In this document: positions 25,880-38,773 of the stretch, piece by piece
Layout of the letters: each line of letters begins with the position of its first letter
Numbering within the stretch: the stretch's first letter is position 1
Assembly: GCA_029531795.1 (NCBI GenBank)
Contig: JAPEIS010000016.1
Location: 310,001-374,000, forward strand
Length of the DNA: 64,000 bases
Origin: Sclerotinia nivalis
Taxonomy: Eukaryota; Ascomycota; Leotiomycetes; Helotiales; Sclerotiniaceae
Reading direction: 5' to 3'
Notes under the pieces: generated by a model
The model's database searches: none
What the model was told of the DNA's origin: nothing
The model's input: the letters and a program-made list of their open reading frames with translations, nothing else
Translations under genes and position numbers: made by a program

Positions 25880-25970
25880 CGTCCTAGATAATCTTTGACT
25901 CAGTGTGGACGTTAATTAAATCAATCAATCAATTCCACATTCAAGTCAATCTTACATTATATTAATGTAC

Positions 25971-26417
25971 GTATAACGTGGTTTATCATCGAGTGGCCCA
26001 TATCATCGAGTGGGCCACCCCTTTTTGCATACAAAATTCGTCTGTGCGTAACCGTGCACTTCCTTTATTTATTGATAGAATTTTTTAAAAATTTGATATA
26101 TAGAATTTCAATCTATAAATATTATAAAAATCTAATTAGATTTTGAAAATTCGAGTTATTATAATAGTTATTATAAAAATAGTTCTTCTGTAACGAAAAT
26201 CGTGACAATTTCGATTTTCTTTAGAAAATAATAGAAATATTTATATAAAAATTATACATTTATAATTCTAATTTTTATATTTTATTAAATCTTCTTTTTT
26301 TTCTAAAAAATATTGATAAATTATTAAAATATAAATATTAAGAAAAGGTTAATTTTGGTGTATTTTGAAGTGGCCCACTCGATGATATGGGCCACTCGAT
26401 GATAAACCACGTTATAC
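25971..26417. mobile_element. MITE-like element, 447 bp, perfect 48-bp terminal inverted repeats
   Basis: Bases 25971-26018 are the exact reverse complement of 26370-26417. The repeat starts GTATAACGTGGTTTATCATC and carries an internal direct repeat of ATCATCGAGTGG (two copies per end). The interior (26019-26369) is very AT-rich and has no coding frame. Both ends fall in TATA, so insertion with a TA target duplication (Tc1/mariner type) is possible. With no transposase it would be a non-autonomous copy. The fully identical arms argue for a young insertion. Confidence 0.85.
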
Positions 26418-27850
26418 AAATAAACTAATTAATCCCTCTACCTATCTACCCACCTACCCATCTATTCATAATTCCGCAAAAATCAACTCCATAAAATCTA
26501 AACTCAAGAAATATCCTCTAAGATTAATTTATAAGCCCAAGAAAACAAACTCTCAGAGATTCGCAGATGATTTTGATCTATTGTGGAGAATTTGTTGTAT
26601 TATTAGTCGCTGGGATATGTTATTCTTCATCACTCAGTATCTACCATTTACTATTCTACTTATTATCTAACTACAAGAGTAATCTTCGACATCTAGACTA
26701 CAAAATTCTAAATCCTAAAAATATCCATCAAAACCTATCATGATCATTATATAATTTTCCAGGCAGGAAACCATCTTCGAATCTTGGATTCTGACATGTA
26801 TGTTGCACAGCATAGACTTCAACCTTGGAGTCTCGGTAATATAAATATAAATCTCCTCTATGAAAATTTGCTGTTAATCTGTTCTGCTGCTGCTGCTATG
26901 TAGTTAATAATAATGGTTTATTGGGTATGGGTAGGAGGGTATTTTGTGAGGATGTTTAGTTGTGAGGATGTTTGTGTGATGATAATCATATATCATTATA
27001 TCATATCAATACAAGCAAATTCTTTTCCATAAATTCCCACTTCTCGACATTCGTGTTTGAGATTGGCAGGCATATATTGTAAGATCTTCAAAGAAGAGTA
27101 CCTATACAGAAATCTTTTTTCCAGATACATAAATACGTATAATGATTTAGAAACTACTGTTTTGTACTAGGAATACCAAGATCTTACATCCCATTTCTTG
27201 AGGATAAATATTATCCATATCTTTAGAACTCAATATAAATACAATCCATTCATCAATCTCCAACAACAATCACAACTACAATACAACACGCGCCGCACCC
27301 CCTATCACCCACCAAAAAAAAAAGAGAAACGCTCATTGGCGCCACCTACCCCTAACCCAAATCCGTACCACCTCATAGATTTTTCACTCCCTATTCCCAA
27401 GACTCTGCAGTCAGCATGTTGTGCACCGGCTCGGCTAGCTCGCTCGCTGCTATAAGGGATTCTCAAACATACATAGCCTTATACAACCCCCAACTCGCAA
27501 CTGTTAACTCGTAACCCGCAAGGGAAAACACCAAGAAACCAAGAATCATGGCATTGTAACAATGGCTTATCTTATAGAATACAAGATGGATGAACTTTTG
27601 ATTTTGCGCTCGATGTTTAGTGTACACTATATAGCTGTATGTATGTAGCTGATTTACCATCGGGAAATTCTCACTTGAGATGCTCTCTCTCATACCAACC
27701 ATCCATCCAAAATTCTTCCATACCAAAAAAGAAAAAAAATTGCAAATCCAATTCCTAGATTCAATTCTTGGAAAACCCTAAGATATCCATACCGCATACT
27801 TTTATAACCCATCTCTTTCTGCATCTCTGCATTTCTTCTCCTCCATCACA

Positions 27851-29072
27851 ATGGAGGATACCAATCAAAGCACCTACATAAACACATCCGTAATAGTTTG
27901 TATGGTGCTATCCGGGCTCGCACTTATCGGCCGCATTGTTTCCCGCAGAATAAAACATGTCGCGCTTTCTGCTTCGGATTTTTTGATTATCGGTGGGATT
28001 ATGGGCGCTTGGGTTATTTCGTTGATTGTTATTGAAGGTTTGTTGGTTTTTACTTAGTCCTCCTTTCCTAAACATTCAAATCATCCACCCATCAGACACC
28101 CCTTGGTTCTCTCCTCGGTAATACGTTTCGAAAGTGATACTGATGATGGTGGGTAGATACTAAACTTGGATTGGGACATCATATCCAATACGTACCTTTA
28201 AAAGATTTGCGACAAAAACTCCTTGTAAGTTTTCTTCTAACATACACTCAATCCTCCACATCAGTCCTAACAACATAACAGACGACCTACATCGCCGAAA
28301 TCTTCTACAGCATAACATTCTCCATGATAAAAATCTCCATCCTCCTTCTCTACCGCTCTATCTTCCCCAACAAAACAATGACACTAGCCACCAATCTCAT
28401 CGCCATTTTTGTTTTGCTTTGGGGAATATCATCACTACTCGTCAGCATATTTTCCTGCGAACCCATCAATGGATTTTGGGATTTGACTGTTGAGTCGAAA
28501 TGCATAGATTCCAAGTGGTTTTTTGTGGGGAATTCTATTCCTAATATTTTGGCGGATATTGTTATTTTGGGGTTACCGATGCCGGATTTATGGCATTTGA
28601 GAATGTCGAGACGTTCAAAGGCTGCTGTTTCGGGAATGTTTCTTTTGGGTGGTTTGTAAGTCTGGACTATGCAGAAATCATTTGAGATCATGGCATTCTA
28701 ATCGGGACCCCAGTGTTATTGTTGCAAGTGGATTGCGTATGTATTTCATGTTGAAAATGGATGTTATGGATATAACATGTGAGGAAAACTCCGTATAGTG
28801 ATGAATTTTACTGATACACTGTAGGGAGTTATGTCGGTCTTGCTCTTTGGAGTGCTGTTGAAATAGATGTAGCAGTCATTAGTGCCTGCTTGCCAACACT
28901 TCGTCCCGTGTTAACCTATCTTGTACCATCGATTTTAAGGAGTAAAAGGTTGGATACGGGACCTTTGAAAGAATCAAAAGAATCCGGACAAATTCATATG
29001 AAAGGCGAGAAGATATATCGTTTGCCAGAATACACGATCGAGTCTATGGAAAATGGATATCGGACTACTTAG
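27851..29072 (+). CDS. Fungal rhodopsin-like (Pth11-related) seven-TM membrane protein, without CFEM domain
   Basis: Exons 27851-28037, 28157-28224, 28282-28655, 28714-28778 and 28825-29072 join in frame to 313 aa. The family hallmarks are in order: N-terminal TM1, FLIIGGIMGAWVISLIVIEG (TM2), KLGLGHHIQYVP in the extracellular loop, AEIFYSITFSMIKISILLLY (TM3), CEPINGFWDL and CIDSKWFFVGNSIPNILADI (TM4-5), FLLGGFVIVASGLRMYF (TM6), and WSYVGLALWSAVEIDVAVIS with ACLPTLRP (TM7). A GTGAGG donor at 28779 is preferred to GTATGT at 28737, because the longer exon keeps the conserved KMDVMDIT. Such proteins are fungal integral membrane proteins, some of them GPCR-like (Pth11); their ligands are mostly unknown. 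The cytoplasmic tail is short (about 50 aa), and there is no Cys-rich CFEM head. Confidence 0.88.
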
Positions 29073-32016
29073 ACTGCGGGTTTACAACGAAAGAAAGATA
29101 GGGATACCAGATGAAGGGGATTCAGACATTTAAGTAACGGCAGTGAAAACCAATGTTAAATTTTCGAAGGGTAAAGGATGCGAGACGATTGTCGAAGCGG
29201 AGGATTGATATTTTATCTCAATTTGTCCTCCAAGAGAAAAGTGTGGATGGCGGACGGAAACTCGTGTGGTCATCCTTTAAAGGAAGAAAAATGACCTTGT
29301 ACCCAACAAGTCTTGATGGCCATCTCAATATAATGAATCATGATCCTAGAGATCCAAGTCCTTGTGAAACAATAATAGAGAGTACGGATGTTGAATGGTA
29401 TATTTTCCAAAAACGTAGTCCATATGTTCGCAATTGTAATCAGAGAACCCAATGCACTTGCGGTTCGAAGTAATTAATACAATAAATACGATAAGATGAG
29501 GACAGGGGAATGAATACATTTGAAGACTTCCTCTTTTTAAGAATGGTGAGTCGTGAGGATGTTGAAAAGATTATGTGAAGTGGCCTTGCTTTGAATAAAG
29601 AAGGAACGAGAGGGGTAATTTTCGAAATAGCTCTAACACTAACTTGGCGTAAAAAAGTCATTAGTTATCTGGAACTTCATTGTCGGTAACATCACGGAAT
29701 TGGAATTCCTCAGATAAAGTTTTCATATCTCACTCACAATGAAGCCATGATTGAGGAGAGTAATTGCGGAGATATATTTTGGGCATAAATGCTATATACG
29801 GCTCTTGAAGCTCGAAGCCGGAGATGAATCCATAGTTGCTTTCGTTTCCTTCTTCAGCTTGGGTATTACAAGAGCTTCACGGATTGGTGCAATACAGTAG
29901 TAGTAATCATCTCCAAAGCATTTGCGATGTTTATTTGCATCAATTGGACAGACTTGAAATGATCTGACGAACATTAAGGACTTAATGTTCCAAACAATTT
30001 AATTGCTTGGGAGGAAGAGCGAAAGAGAATAGGAGACAGACAACTTCTTGGGCTATCCAAGAAGCAGATATGTAATTCTCAAATGGACGTATGAACATGG
30101 GAGATGTTTTAGAAGCTCTCTTCAGCTGAATATTTTACTTCCGTACTTCGGTCCGGCAGTCTGAATATTACGGCCAAGTTGACCAAACGGAATACAAAAC
30201 AGATGCAAGTACACTTGTACCGCCATCAAACCAAACGTTCATCTCAATTTCAGAAAAAATTTCTCCATCTGAAGTTTGCATACTCTTCGCCCAACCATTC
30301 ATTCTCATTCATGATTCCCCCACCAAGATCTCCGAGCATCGGCAGACGTGGCAATGTATCCACATCTTGAGAAACACAACGTTGGAAGTAGTGTCTTGCA
30401 TATAAGACCAACAGACCGAGTACCAGAGTGGTTATCCGATCTGGATACTTGCTGTCAAAGTTGAAGTCGACTGTTGTTTGATGCAGGGACTCGAGACTTT
30501 GTTTCACATTTCAATGATGATGGCTGCCGGGTCGTATTGAGTGGATTCCTTCGAGCGAGTGGGATTTCTATCCGTCGGGTCTTTTCATTGTATGTATTAG
30601 GAAGTGCATTTGTGCTTGCTGAATATTCTTTCCCGGATTGGAAAGAAGGTTTGAACCTCAAGTTCCAAGGAATGAAATCTTTCGTAAACCAACTCTTAAA
30701 ATAGAGTAGGGTTAGAAGTTAAAAGCAGGTACTAAAAACTTGTAATTTGCTTGGACCTGACTGATTGACTGATTGTGATAACGCCATCAGTTTGGTGTCG
30801 GTGTGAGCCTGTGGGGGTTAACAATGTTTCAAAAGTGGATTAGGAAGGTGAATGAATACTGAGTACTCCGCAGAATGAGTATTTCTATTCGGTGAGCTCC
30901 ATTTTACCATCTTTCAAAACAAACCTCCCCTACAATATGTACACTCTTCTCCATCTAAAAACCTGAATGGGTTCTGTGCATATATCGTAAATTCGATATG
31001 GTTCTTCTTTCCTTCCTCACTTCTCAAGATCCAATTGCATGCATGAATCTAGACAATATTTTCGAAAGCTTTGATACCATACTGATCATGGCGAGTCTCG
31101 TTAAGCACTCTTTGATCTCTATCAGTGCCCAAATCCTATCAAGTGTACCCAGATTCTATGCTTATCGCCTGATTGTTGCCCCGCTGGCGATAAATGTAAA
31201 CAATTATCTTACCGAATAGCTGCAGGTACTGATGTATAGACGATAGACTATACTCGAGTATATTTATACATAGTGTCGAAAGTTTCAATATTCACCAATC
31301 AATCTCCAAACAATAATAATCTCTCTACCCGAAAAATCGCAGTAAACTTCATAATTACATTTACAGATTCATTTCATCTGAATCATATCCATTCAAAATA
31401 CGTATGTACATAGCCTTAAAATCAAGAAACTCGCCTTGGTAAGACTACCAAAATTTGGGTGGTTGGGAAAACGGTCAACTCCATTCCCAGCCCAGCAATT
31501 TTTTAGAGCCTAAAAAGTTCAGCCATCGACATTTTGAATAAGTGGTATTCCCACCCACACACTTCTGTTGCAGTTTCTCTTTTCCATTCCTCAAAAAAAT
31601 ACTTCCATTCCAGACATACAATTCTAAATTTGTTTCATCGATATCGATACCATACCGACAATTCATATCGACAAGAATTTCTGGAGTGATTTACATTCGT
31701 TTGAACGGAGACGACCTTGGCGATTGGAGAGGATATACATACTAAGTACGAAGTGGTAGTCTTGTCGAAAGTGGGGTTTGGACTTTTGGATTGGCCATTT
31801 ATCTTTGAGCCATTTGACTTCACACCGCTGCTGCATGTGAAGGAGTCATTCAGTACCTGAAGATCTTTTTTGCTGGAGGAAAGAGAAAGACGAGTCTATA
31901 ATCAAGAGATTGATTTGACAGTACATACGATTCTTTTATTGTACAATCTTTTACGAGTTAATTACTCCTATCTACGACTATCATACATACAATCACATCA
32001 CCTAACAACCGACAAA
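29073..32016. other. 2.9-kb intergenic region
   Basis: No supported gene. Short frames such as 29153-29473 (+), 30250-30507 (-) and 30474-30704 (+) have no recognised domain and could not be extended through splice sites. The last 150 bp before 32017 are the leader of the next gene. Confidence 0.45.
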
Positions 32017-33261
32017 ATGCGACTTTCTCAAGCACAACCACAACTCCTTTCACTTATCCTCCTCACCCTCTCCCATTCCTCACCAGTATCCGCTGGACCT
32101 TTCCCTAAAGATGATATCCACGATCTCGGATTCTCCTATCTCATGGACCGCTCCTGCGTTTCCTACTGCGGAGCGGACAACCAATACTGTTGCACAGCCG
32201 GTCAAGCCTGCTTCACCTCCTCGGGCGACGTAGCATACTGTTCCTCCAGCACTGGTGGTTCAGGAGGCTGGGCGGTCTACACAACCACGTACACTCAAAC
32301 CGATTTACACGTAGGAACCAGCACATACAGTTCTTACACGGCAACCACCACATCCGGCGGAAACCCCGCTATCTGCGATACTGGTTTGGGACAAACATCA
32401 TGTGGATTAATTTGTTGCACTAGCGATCAGATGTGCGAATATAGCGGACAATGCACGGCGAGAACTTCAGCTTGGACATACACACCTACTTCTGGCACGT
32501 ATTCAGCTCCGCTGCGTCCGACGAGCGGTGCGTCGACGAAGACGGCTACGGTGAGCGCTACGACTACCGAACCATTTATTCCTCCTGCTACTGCTAGTGG
32601 AAGTACACTCCCGATTACGAGCAGCAGCTCGAATAACTTGAGTGCAGGCGCTATTGCGGGGATTGTCATTGGAACCATTCTTGGAGTTATTTTGCTCCTA
32701 CTTTTGTGTTTCTGTTGTGTTGTTAAGGGACTCTGGGACTCGGTACTTGGTGTTTTCGCCGGCGGGAAACCGCGTAGACAAGGAGGCGGTGGTATGAGAA
32801 CAGAGCGTATCGAAACAGTAGAACGTTATTCACGTCATGGATCTACAATGGGTGGAGGAGCAGCAGCTCGCAGAGAACAAACCGGATTTTTCGGAGGTGC
32901 TCGAGCGGATAAACCGATGAGGGTTGAAGAGACCAGAAAGAAGAAGAGTAGTGGACTTGGGGGATTAGGTGCTGTGGGTGCGGGATTGGCTGGATTGGCC
33001 GTGGTGCTTGGATTGAAGAAGAAAGAGGATGAGAGGAGGGATGAGAAGATGAGGCCTGGGCCTACGGCCACGGCGACGGAAATTAGTAGTACTTATTACA
33101 CGGATAGTTATACGGGGACTAGTGCTAGTGAGTATTTTCCTGTTCTTCAAAAGACAAAACAAAATTTTGTGGATGGTGACTAACGAGTTGGGTTTTTAGG
33201 TTCCGAAAGCACGGATAGGAGAACGAGGAGTCCGAGGAGAGATAGGAGTTCGAGGAGATGA
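32017..33261 (+). CDS. Secretory Cys-rich, Ser/Thr-rich single-TM protein (cell-surface type), unknown function
   Basis: Exons 32017-33127 and 33200-33261 (intron GTGAGT...TTTTAG with an ACTAAC branch point) give 390 aa. The ATG at 32017 (GACAAAATGC) starts a signal peptide of about 26 residues ending HSSPVSAG. Residues 40-150 carry two Cys clusters (CVSYCGADNQYCCTAGQAC and CGLICCTSDQMC). A Ser/Thr-rich stalk follows, then a TM helix at about 210-236 (AIAGIVIGTILGVILLLLL) and a cytoplasmic tail of about 150 aa rich in Arg/Lys/Gly with a second hydrophobic Gly-rich stretch near 311-332. This plan resembles fungal wall-sensor-like or Cys-rich surface proteins, but no WSC domain is evident; function unknown. 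The long frame upstream of 32017 (from 31870) has no signal-peptide logic and is taken as leader. Confidence 0.82.
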
Positions 33262-35880
33262 GATGATGCATAATCTTTTGCTTTTCTTCTCCTCTTTCTT
33301 CTTCTTCAGAGATGGGAACATTCTCATCTCGTTAATCATTCCCCGTTGATTGATTGGGATATCATCTCATCTCATTTCCATGAGAGATTTTTCCTCTACA
33401 CGGGGAATAAAATCCACGATATACGATATTAAATAAGAACACGAAGTTAAAGATTTTTCGATTTTTTTTTCGGCATGCATTAGCGGTTTTTGATTCATTT
33501 TTCTGGCGTTTGGTTGGTTTTTGTTCTTTTTTGCTTCTTCCTTTCCGCATTAGAAGAATGGGGAAGAGGAACGGAAGAGGATGTGATGAGAGGAGAGGAG
33601 ATGCATATTGGTGGAGAAATCGATAATTGCTAGAAACACTTCTTGTTTATATCGATTTTAGCATTGGAGAAGGGAGAATGGAGAGGGGATCGAGGACAAG
33701 AGGTCAGGATGTTAGGGATGTATTTTTATGATTTTATACAAGGGATGATTTGATATGGATGGGAGGCCGGGTATGATATGATATGTGATGGGGAATCAAT
33801 GGGTCGGTGGGATAATGGGTTGGGGTGGGAAAAGGGAATGAATGGATTGATGGATGTGGATGCATGTATATACTTGGTACTTACTATGGATACCGATAAT
33901 CTTACGATTAGGTACGGTTGTGGTAGACTTTGGAGGGAGGGATATGCTGAATGAAAAAAATTAAATGTTTATGCGCGATATTTTCGCTTGATGTTTGTTG
34001 TGAAAGTTGAATGAATGAATATATAGGTTCTAGACAAAATTAAGTCGAATGTATGTGAGGAATTTCATTTGGTGGTTGTCATAGGAAGGATTCTTTGTGA
34101 GGTATGGGGGAGGATTGGCGATTAGTGATTTGAATTTCGGGAAAGTTATGTAAGGTTAGAGATTTATCCCATTGATTCCATACCAACGGTATGTAGATAT
34201 TAGTCTAAAGTCTATATATAGAATTATAGAATTATAGATACTCGAAAATAGCATAATATATCCGTCTACCTACCCAGATAATATTTCTTCATTATGATTT
34301 CGATTTCGATCTCGATTCTGATTTCGAATCTTCTTTTTCATATTTTTTCAATTGAGGTTTTGGTGGAGGAAAAATGTAATATCTTGGTAGTAAAAGCGAT
34401 GATGATGTGTATATATGTATTTATGTATTTGCTAGTAGAAAATTGGGAATTTAGGAATTTGAAGGGAGTTATTGATGATGGGTAGGTGAATGGTGTGGTT
34501 GGGGGGGGGGAGGGGCTTTGGTGAAGGTTTTTACGGAAGGAAAATGGATGATGGTGGAGGGGGAGATATGAGAGTGCATAAGGGGAGTAGAGAATGATGG
34601 GTTTGTGTGTATGGTAGGGGTGCATGGGTGTATATGTGAATAGAGACGTGATGATGGATATATAGGATGGGATGGAGATTGTAGTTTATAGATATAATTA
34701 TTGCTATATAGTATAAAGAAGGAATAAGAAGAGCGAGAGGAAGGATGGAAAGATGGAAAGGTGGAGGGGTAGTTATGATTTGAGTTCTGATTTCGTTGCA
34801 ATTGGTTATGTGAATGCGTGGGACGTAGAGATAGACGATCAAAGTAAAAGTAGAAGGAGGATCGAAAAGCAGAATAAGAATAAGCATGAAAATGATTTTA
34901 GCGACTGAGTTGCGTCAAATAGTACCGGAGTAAAGGAAATGATGGGTGGATGACTAGATGGATATATAAATTCGAAGAAAGTTGTAGAGAATGTAGATTG
35001 GTAGTGAGAAATCGACGATGTGTGTCTGTGATATTTCCAATTTTCCCTTTTGATTGAGTGGGCTACTAGGTAAGTAGAGTTTATCGGGAGCGGGAATTCG
35101 CATCGTAGTAAAAGAGAATGTATTAGATGTATATATATGTGAAGTGGTGTATTGCAGGTAATGCATAAGCTGGGGACTTGAGAGTTGGGGAAATAGAACG
35201 TTAACTGGTGTTACAACGCTCTAGGAATTATTCCAATTCTGAAAAGAGAAGAGGTAGCGGCAAAACACAGTTGATCAAGCAAATTGGTTAAATAACCTCT
35301 CAATAAAACATCTGCCCTTCCCGCCTCTAGTCCCTCATCCCCTCACCCTGCGAGATCCAACTCCATCCTTTTCCTATAGGATGTGCTCATACTCTCTCTC
35401 AACCACTAGAATGATGAGTTTAAATCCTTGTACTACGATCAATGTAGACCTTGCTATATCATAGAATATAATGATAATGGTAAATTAAGCTATAGAATCA
35501 AAAACTTTCCAACCCGGGACCTAATAGCCCTTATTTATGCTTTTTTTTTATTCTTCAATACGTCATTATAATATACGTTTTCATTAATACCTCTACATTC
35601 GTCGAATAAAGGTTCTTTATACGAATTAGCCTGTTTTCGTATCATAGGTTGTTTTCAGTCTTATTAACCGCAAACGGCTAGTTAGTCGTTTTCGGCTTCG
35701 AAATGATGTTTTCGAATATTAGACTGAATGGCAACCAATTTACCGTTACACAAAATGCAGAGTGCCTCCCTTGCGCCTTAAAATAAACGTCAGGGATGTG
35801 ATTTCAGAATCCTCAAAGGGATGGCCATCGAGCCTCGTGCTGTTCTGTCTCATCACATCAACTTTCTGAAATCTAACATC
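33262..35880. other. 2.6-kb purine-rich intergenic region
   Basis: GGAT/GATG-rich DNA at 33600-34900, a G10 run near 34505 and AT-rich DNA to 35800. Minus-strand frames at 34338-34887 are low-complexity artefacts of this strand bias. No gene seen. An ATG at 35821 in frame with the P450 is a possible earlier start. Confidence 0.45.
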
Positions 35881-37719
35881 ATGGACATCAACGAAGTTCC
35901 CGCCAACAGCAGTGGCATTGCATCTTCATTCAAGCTCCGCATAGCAATCGTAACATTCCTAATCGCGAATTTGATTTACAAATATGTCAAGAAACGACAA
36001 CAAGATAATGTATGTTGTGACAGCTCGAAAAGCAAGTGCAGAACGCTCCTAACATTAAGATAGGCTGACAGGAGGTTCGGTGCCAAACACCACTGTCTAC
36101 CGGCTCATCAAAGGCTGCCATATAAATGGCCCCTTGCTTTAGATATCTTCAAGATGCAATATGAAGCGTTGATGTCGGGACATTTGTTGAAAGCCCAGTC
36201 TGAGTATATTCAGAAAAATTCCCTGGCCAAAACCTATGAGGCCAAACTTCTTGGAAGGATCGGAATCTTCACGACAGATCCAGTAAATGTACAAGCAATA
36301 ATCGTAACTCATTTTGAAGGTCAGAACTTAGCTCCGATTCCCTCTAGAATCAATCTGCTCATACTTCTCTTCTTTAGATTATGGACTTGGTTCTCGACGA
36401 GAGGGATTCTATCCTATGATCGGCGAAGGCATTTTTACTCAGGACGGCGAGCCTTGGAGACATTCTCGCGACGTCATGCGACGACAGTTCGTGAGAATGC
36501 AGTATCAAGATCTCAAAGTTTTTGAAGGCCCTGTCGATACGCTACTGGCTGAACTCAAGAGCTCAGCAAGAGGCATAGTAGACTTGCAGCCTTTCTTCTT
36601 CAGATTTACGCTGAACACAACAACGTCACTTATCTTTGGTGAACCTTTCGCAGGCCTCGATCCAGCGGAGAATGAACAGTTTCAAATCGATTTCAACTAT
36701 TCGGGCCTCATTACAGCGATGCGCGTCCGTCTCGCAGAATGGCATTGGCTTTATAACCCAACTAATTATAAGCAGTCGTGTTCGATGGGTAAAAGATATG
36801 CCATGCAATACGTCGACCATGCACTCAAAGATATGAATGAAAATGGGACAGAAGAAGCATCGAAACGACATCCTTTCATCATTGATCTTTATCAAGAGCT
36901 CCGAGATCCAGTCCTCTTACGCGATCAACTGATGAACGTTCTCATGGCCGGAAGAGATACCACGGCTTGTCTAATGACCTGGGCGTTGTGAATAGCTATC
37001 CCAACTTAATGTCTTATGGCTGATACTAATTGAACGGGTAGTCATCTACTGATTCGTCACCCGGAAGCACTTGCACGATTGCGCGATGAGATAATATCCA
37101 CCACCGGAGAGAGCAAAGTCATAACCAGAGCTCAAATAAATAAAATGACGTACCTAAAATATGTTCTGAACGAAAGTTAGTTAGCTGGCCCCAAGGACTT
37201 GATATTTACTGACAGAAATATTTTCCAAGCCAACAGACTTTACGCAGTAGTCCCAGTAAATGTGCGAATGGCGACGAACACTACCTTCCTCCCGCGGGGC
37301 GGGGGTTCCGATGGTCTATCACCTCTCCTCGTCCCGAAAGGCATGGGCATTGTCTTTTCGCCATACCATATGCATCGAGACCCAGATATCTATGGCGACG
37401 ACGCCAACGAGTTCCGATCGGAAAGATGGGAAGACGACAGATTAAAAAACATCGGACTAGGCTTTATGCCCTTTCATGGTGGGCCCCGAATATGCTTAGG
37501 AAGTAAGGACCTCGGGGTGACTAGTGAGTATAGATGCTGACCTCATTTTCAGAAGATTTCGCTTTGACGGAAGCATCCTACGGCATCGTCCGGATTCTGC
37601 AGACCTTTCCAGATATTCATTTGCCGCCGAGTTGTGAAATACTACCTTCCGGACGAGAAAAGCAGGCTCTTACTCTTGTTCTTAGCAGTGGGGAAGGTTG
37701 TAACGTTGTTCTGGAGTAA
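35881..37719 (+). CDS. Cytochrome P450 monooxygenase, CYP52/fatty-acid-hydroxylase-like
   Basis: Exons 35881-36009, 36064-36319, 36378-36987, 37042-37175, 37230-37502 and 37553-37719 give 522 aa, normal for a microsomal P450. The N-terminal anchor is at about residues 17-35 (LRIAIVTFLIANLIYKYVKK). The C-helix DGEPWRHSR is at about 151-159, the I-helix oxygen site AGRDTTA at 319-325, the K-helix ExxR at 376-379, the PERF-like SERWE near 440, and the heme loop FHGGPRICLG at 458-467 with ligand Cys465. AGRDTTA and the GEGIFTQDGEPW segment are typical of CYP52-like enzymes that hydroxylate alkanes or fatty acids; the substrate here is unknown. The acceptor at 36063 keeps frame, while the more obvious CAG nearby does not. 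An in-frame ATG at 35821 would add 20 residues. All key residues are intact. Confidence 0.9.
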
Positions 37720-38334
37720 AAAACAGAAAGGTTGAAAATTCTTCCAACTAAATCGAGGTGGAAGAGACGTTCTCACAAACGATGATTTATTAAGTCGACG
37801 TGCATGAGATGATTACAAGAGGAAAGAATACATGGCTCCTGTCAGGGATTATGCTGAATAAGCAAGCTTTATATAGACTACTCCATTATAATACCTCAAT
37901 AATTAAGTCGATAAGGTTCCACTGCGTTGTACTTGTGCTCTAACCTTGACAAGCTCCAGACTGTAAGCCACATTGACATAGTGCCCCTTTGATGTGGCCA
38001 ATGTGTGAGTATATGAGCACTATATAGCTAAATTTTATATGATTATGGGAGTGGTCAATAGAAGATCTTAACATATATTGGTGGTATTCTAAGTACATGT
38101 GTTTTAATTTGCGATTTTACGCGCATCAACTTTTTTCATGCTTTTTAATTATTTAATAATGCCACCAATTCGTACTCTTTTGCGTTCTATCTCAGGAAAT
38201 GAACCAAAGTTTGCCCATTAATCATATACTATTCAGCAGGACGCACTACACAATGACAGTGCATCTTTAGCTCGAACGCCTCGAAAGAAGCCTTATACCG
38301 ATCGAGACGAACAAGTTATAGCATAATGAACAAG

Positions 38335-38419
38335 TTTTGAGTCCGGCCCCTCGGTGCCGAAAATAATAAAAGGAGCTGTCACTTCTTTTATTATTTTAAG
38401 GCACCTCGCACCTCAAAAC
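38335..38419. repeat. Long imperfect hairpin with AATAATAAAAG stem
   Basis: GTGCCGAAAATAATAAAAG at 38354-38372 pairs with 38385-38404 (one region of two mismatches). An outer pair links GTTTTGAG near 38335 with CTCAAAAC near 38412. The loop is about 12 nt. Confidence 0.7.
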
Positions 38420-38453
38420 CTACCTCGCAATTCGTCCTCCAAAGGAAATAATG

Positions 38454-38474
38454 ATTATTATTATTATTATTATT
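38454..38474. repeat. (ATT)7 microsatellite
   Basis: Seven trinucleotide units, directly followed by TGTCACGG, an LTR-like 5' end (see rejected items). Confidence 0.9.
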
Positions 38475-38773
38475 GTCACGGTTCGAAGATTATGTAAGCC
38501 GATCACGTGCCTGTAGCTAGTATATATAACCCCGAAGGGGTTATCGATCTTTCACTCTCTAGTTATAGATTCTAAGGATAATTGAACCCTGGTTTTCCAG
38601 CTCTTTACGGCGATTGTGTCACAGTATACATTGACCACCCGTGTTTTTAAGTGTTTTTGTAGTATAAAAGGTTACACAAGAACACGCACTAAAATGCCTT
38701 GCATAATGTCTAGCACGAAGGGGGTGGACTGCGGAGGAATGGGGACTTATTGCCTGGGGTAATGAGTATTCTA

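Larger units (their letters stand above)
24489..27850. other. 3.4-kb AT-rich intergenic region with a MITE
   Basis: No gene seen outside the mobile element at 25971-26417 (separate entry). Strongly AT-rich DNA at 25500-27100. The stretch 27700-27850 next to the 7-TM gene is its promoter and leader. Confidence 0.5.

Noticed and set aside
38474..38626. Possible solo LTR starting TGTCACGG, with a TATATATAA box, ending near GTGTCACA
   Set aside because: No partner LTR, primer-binding site or target duplication could be found; kept only as an observation.
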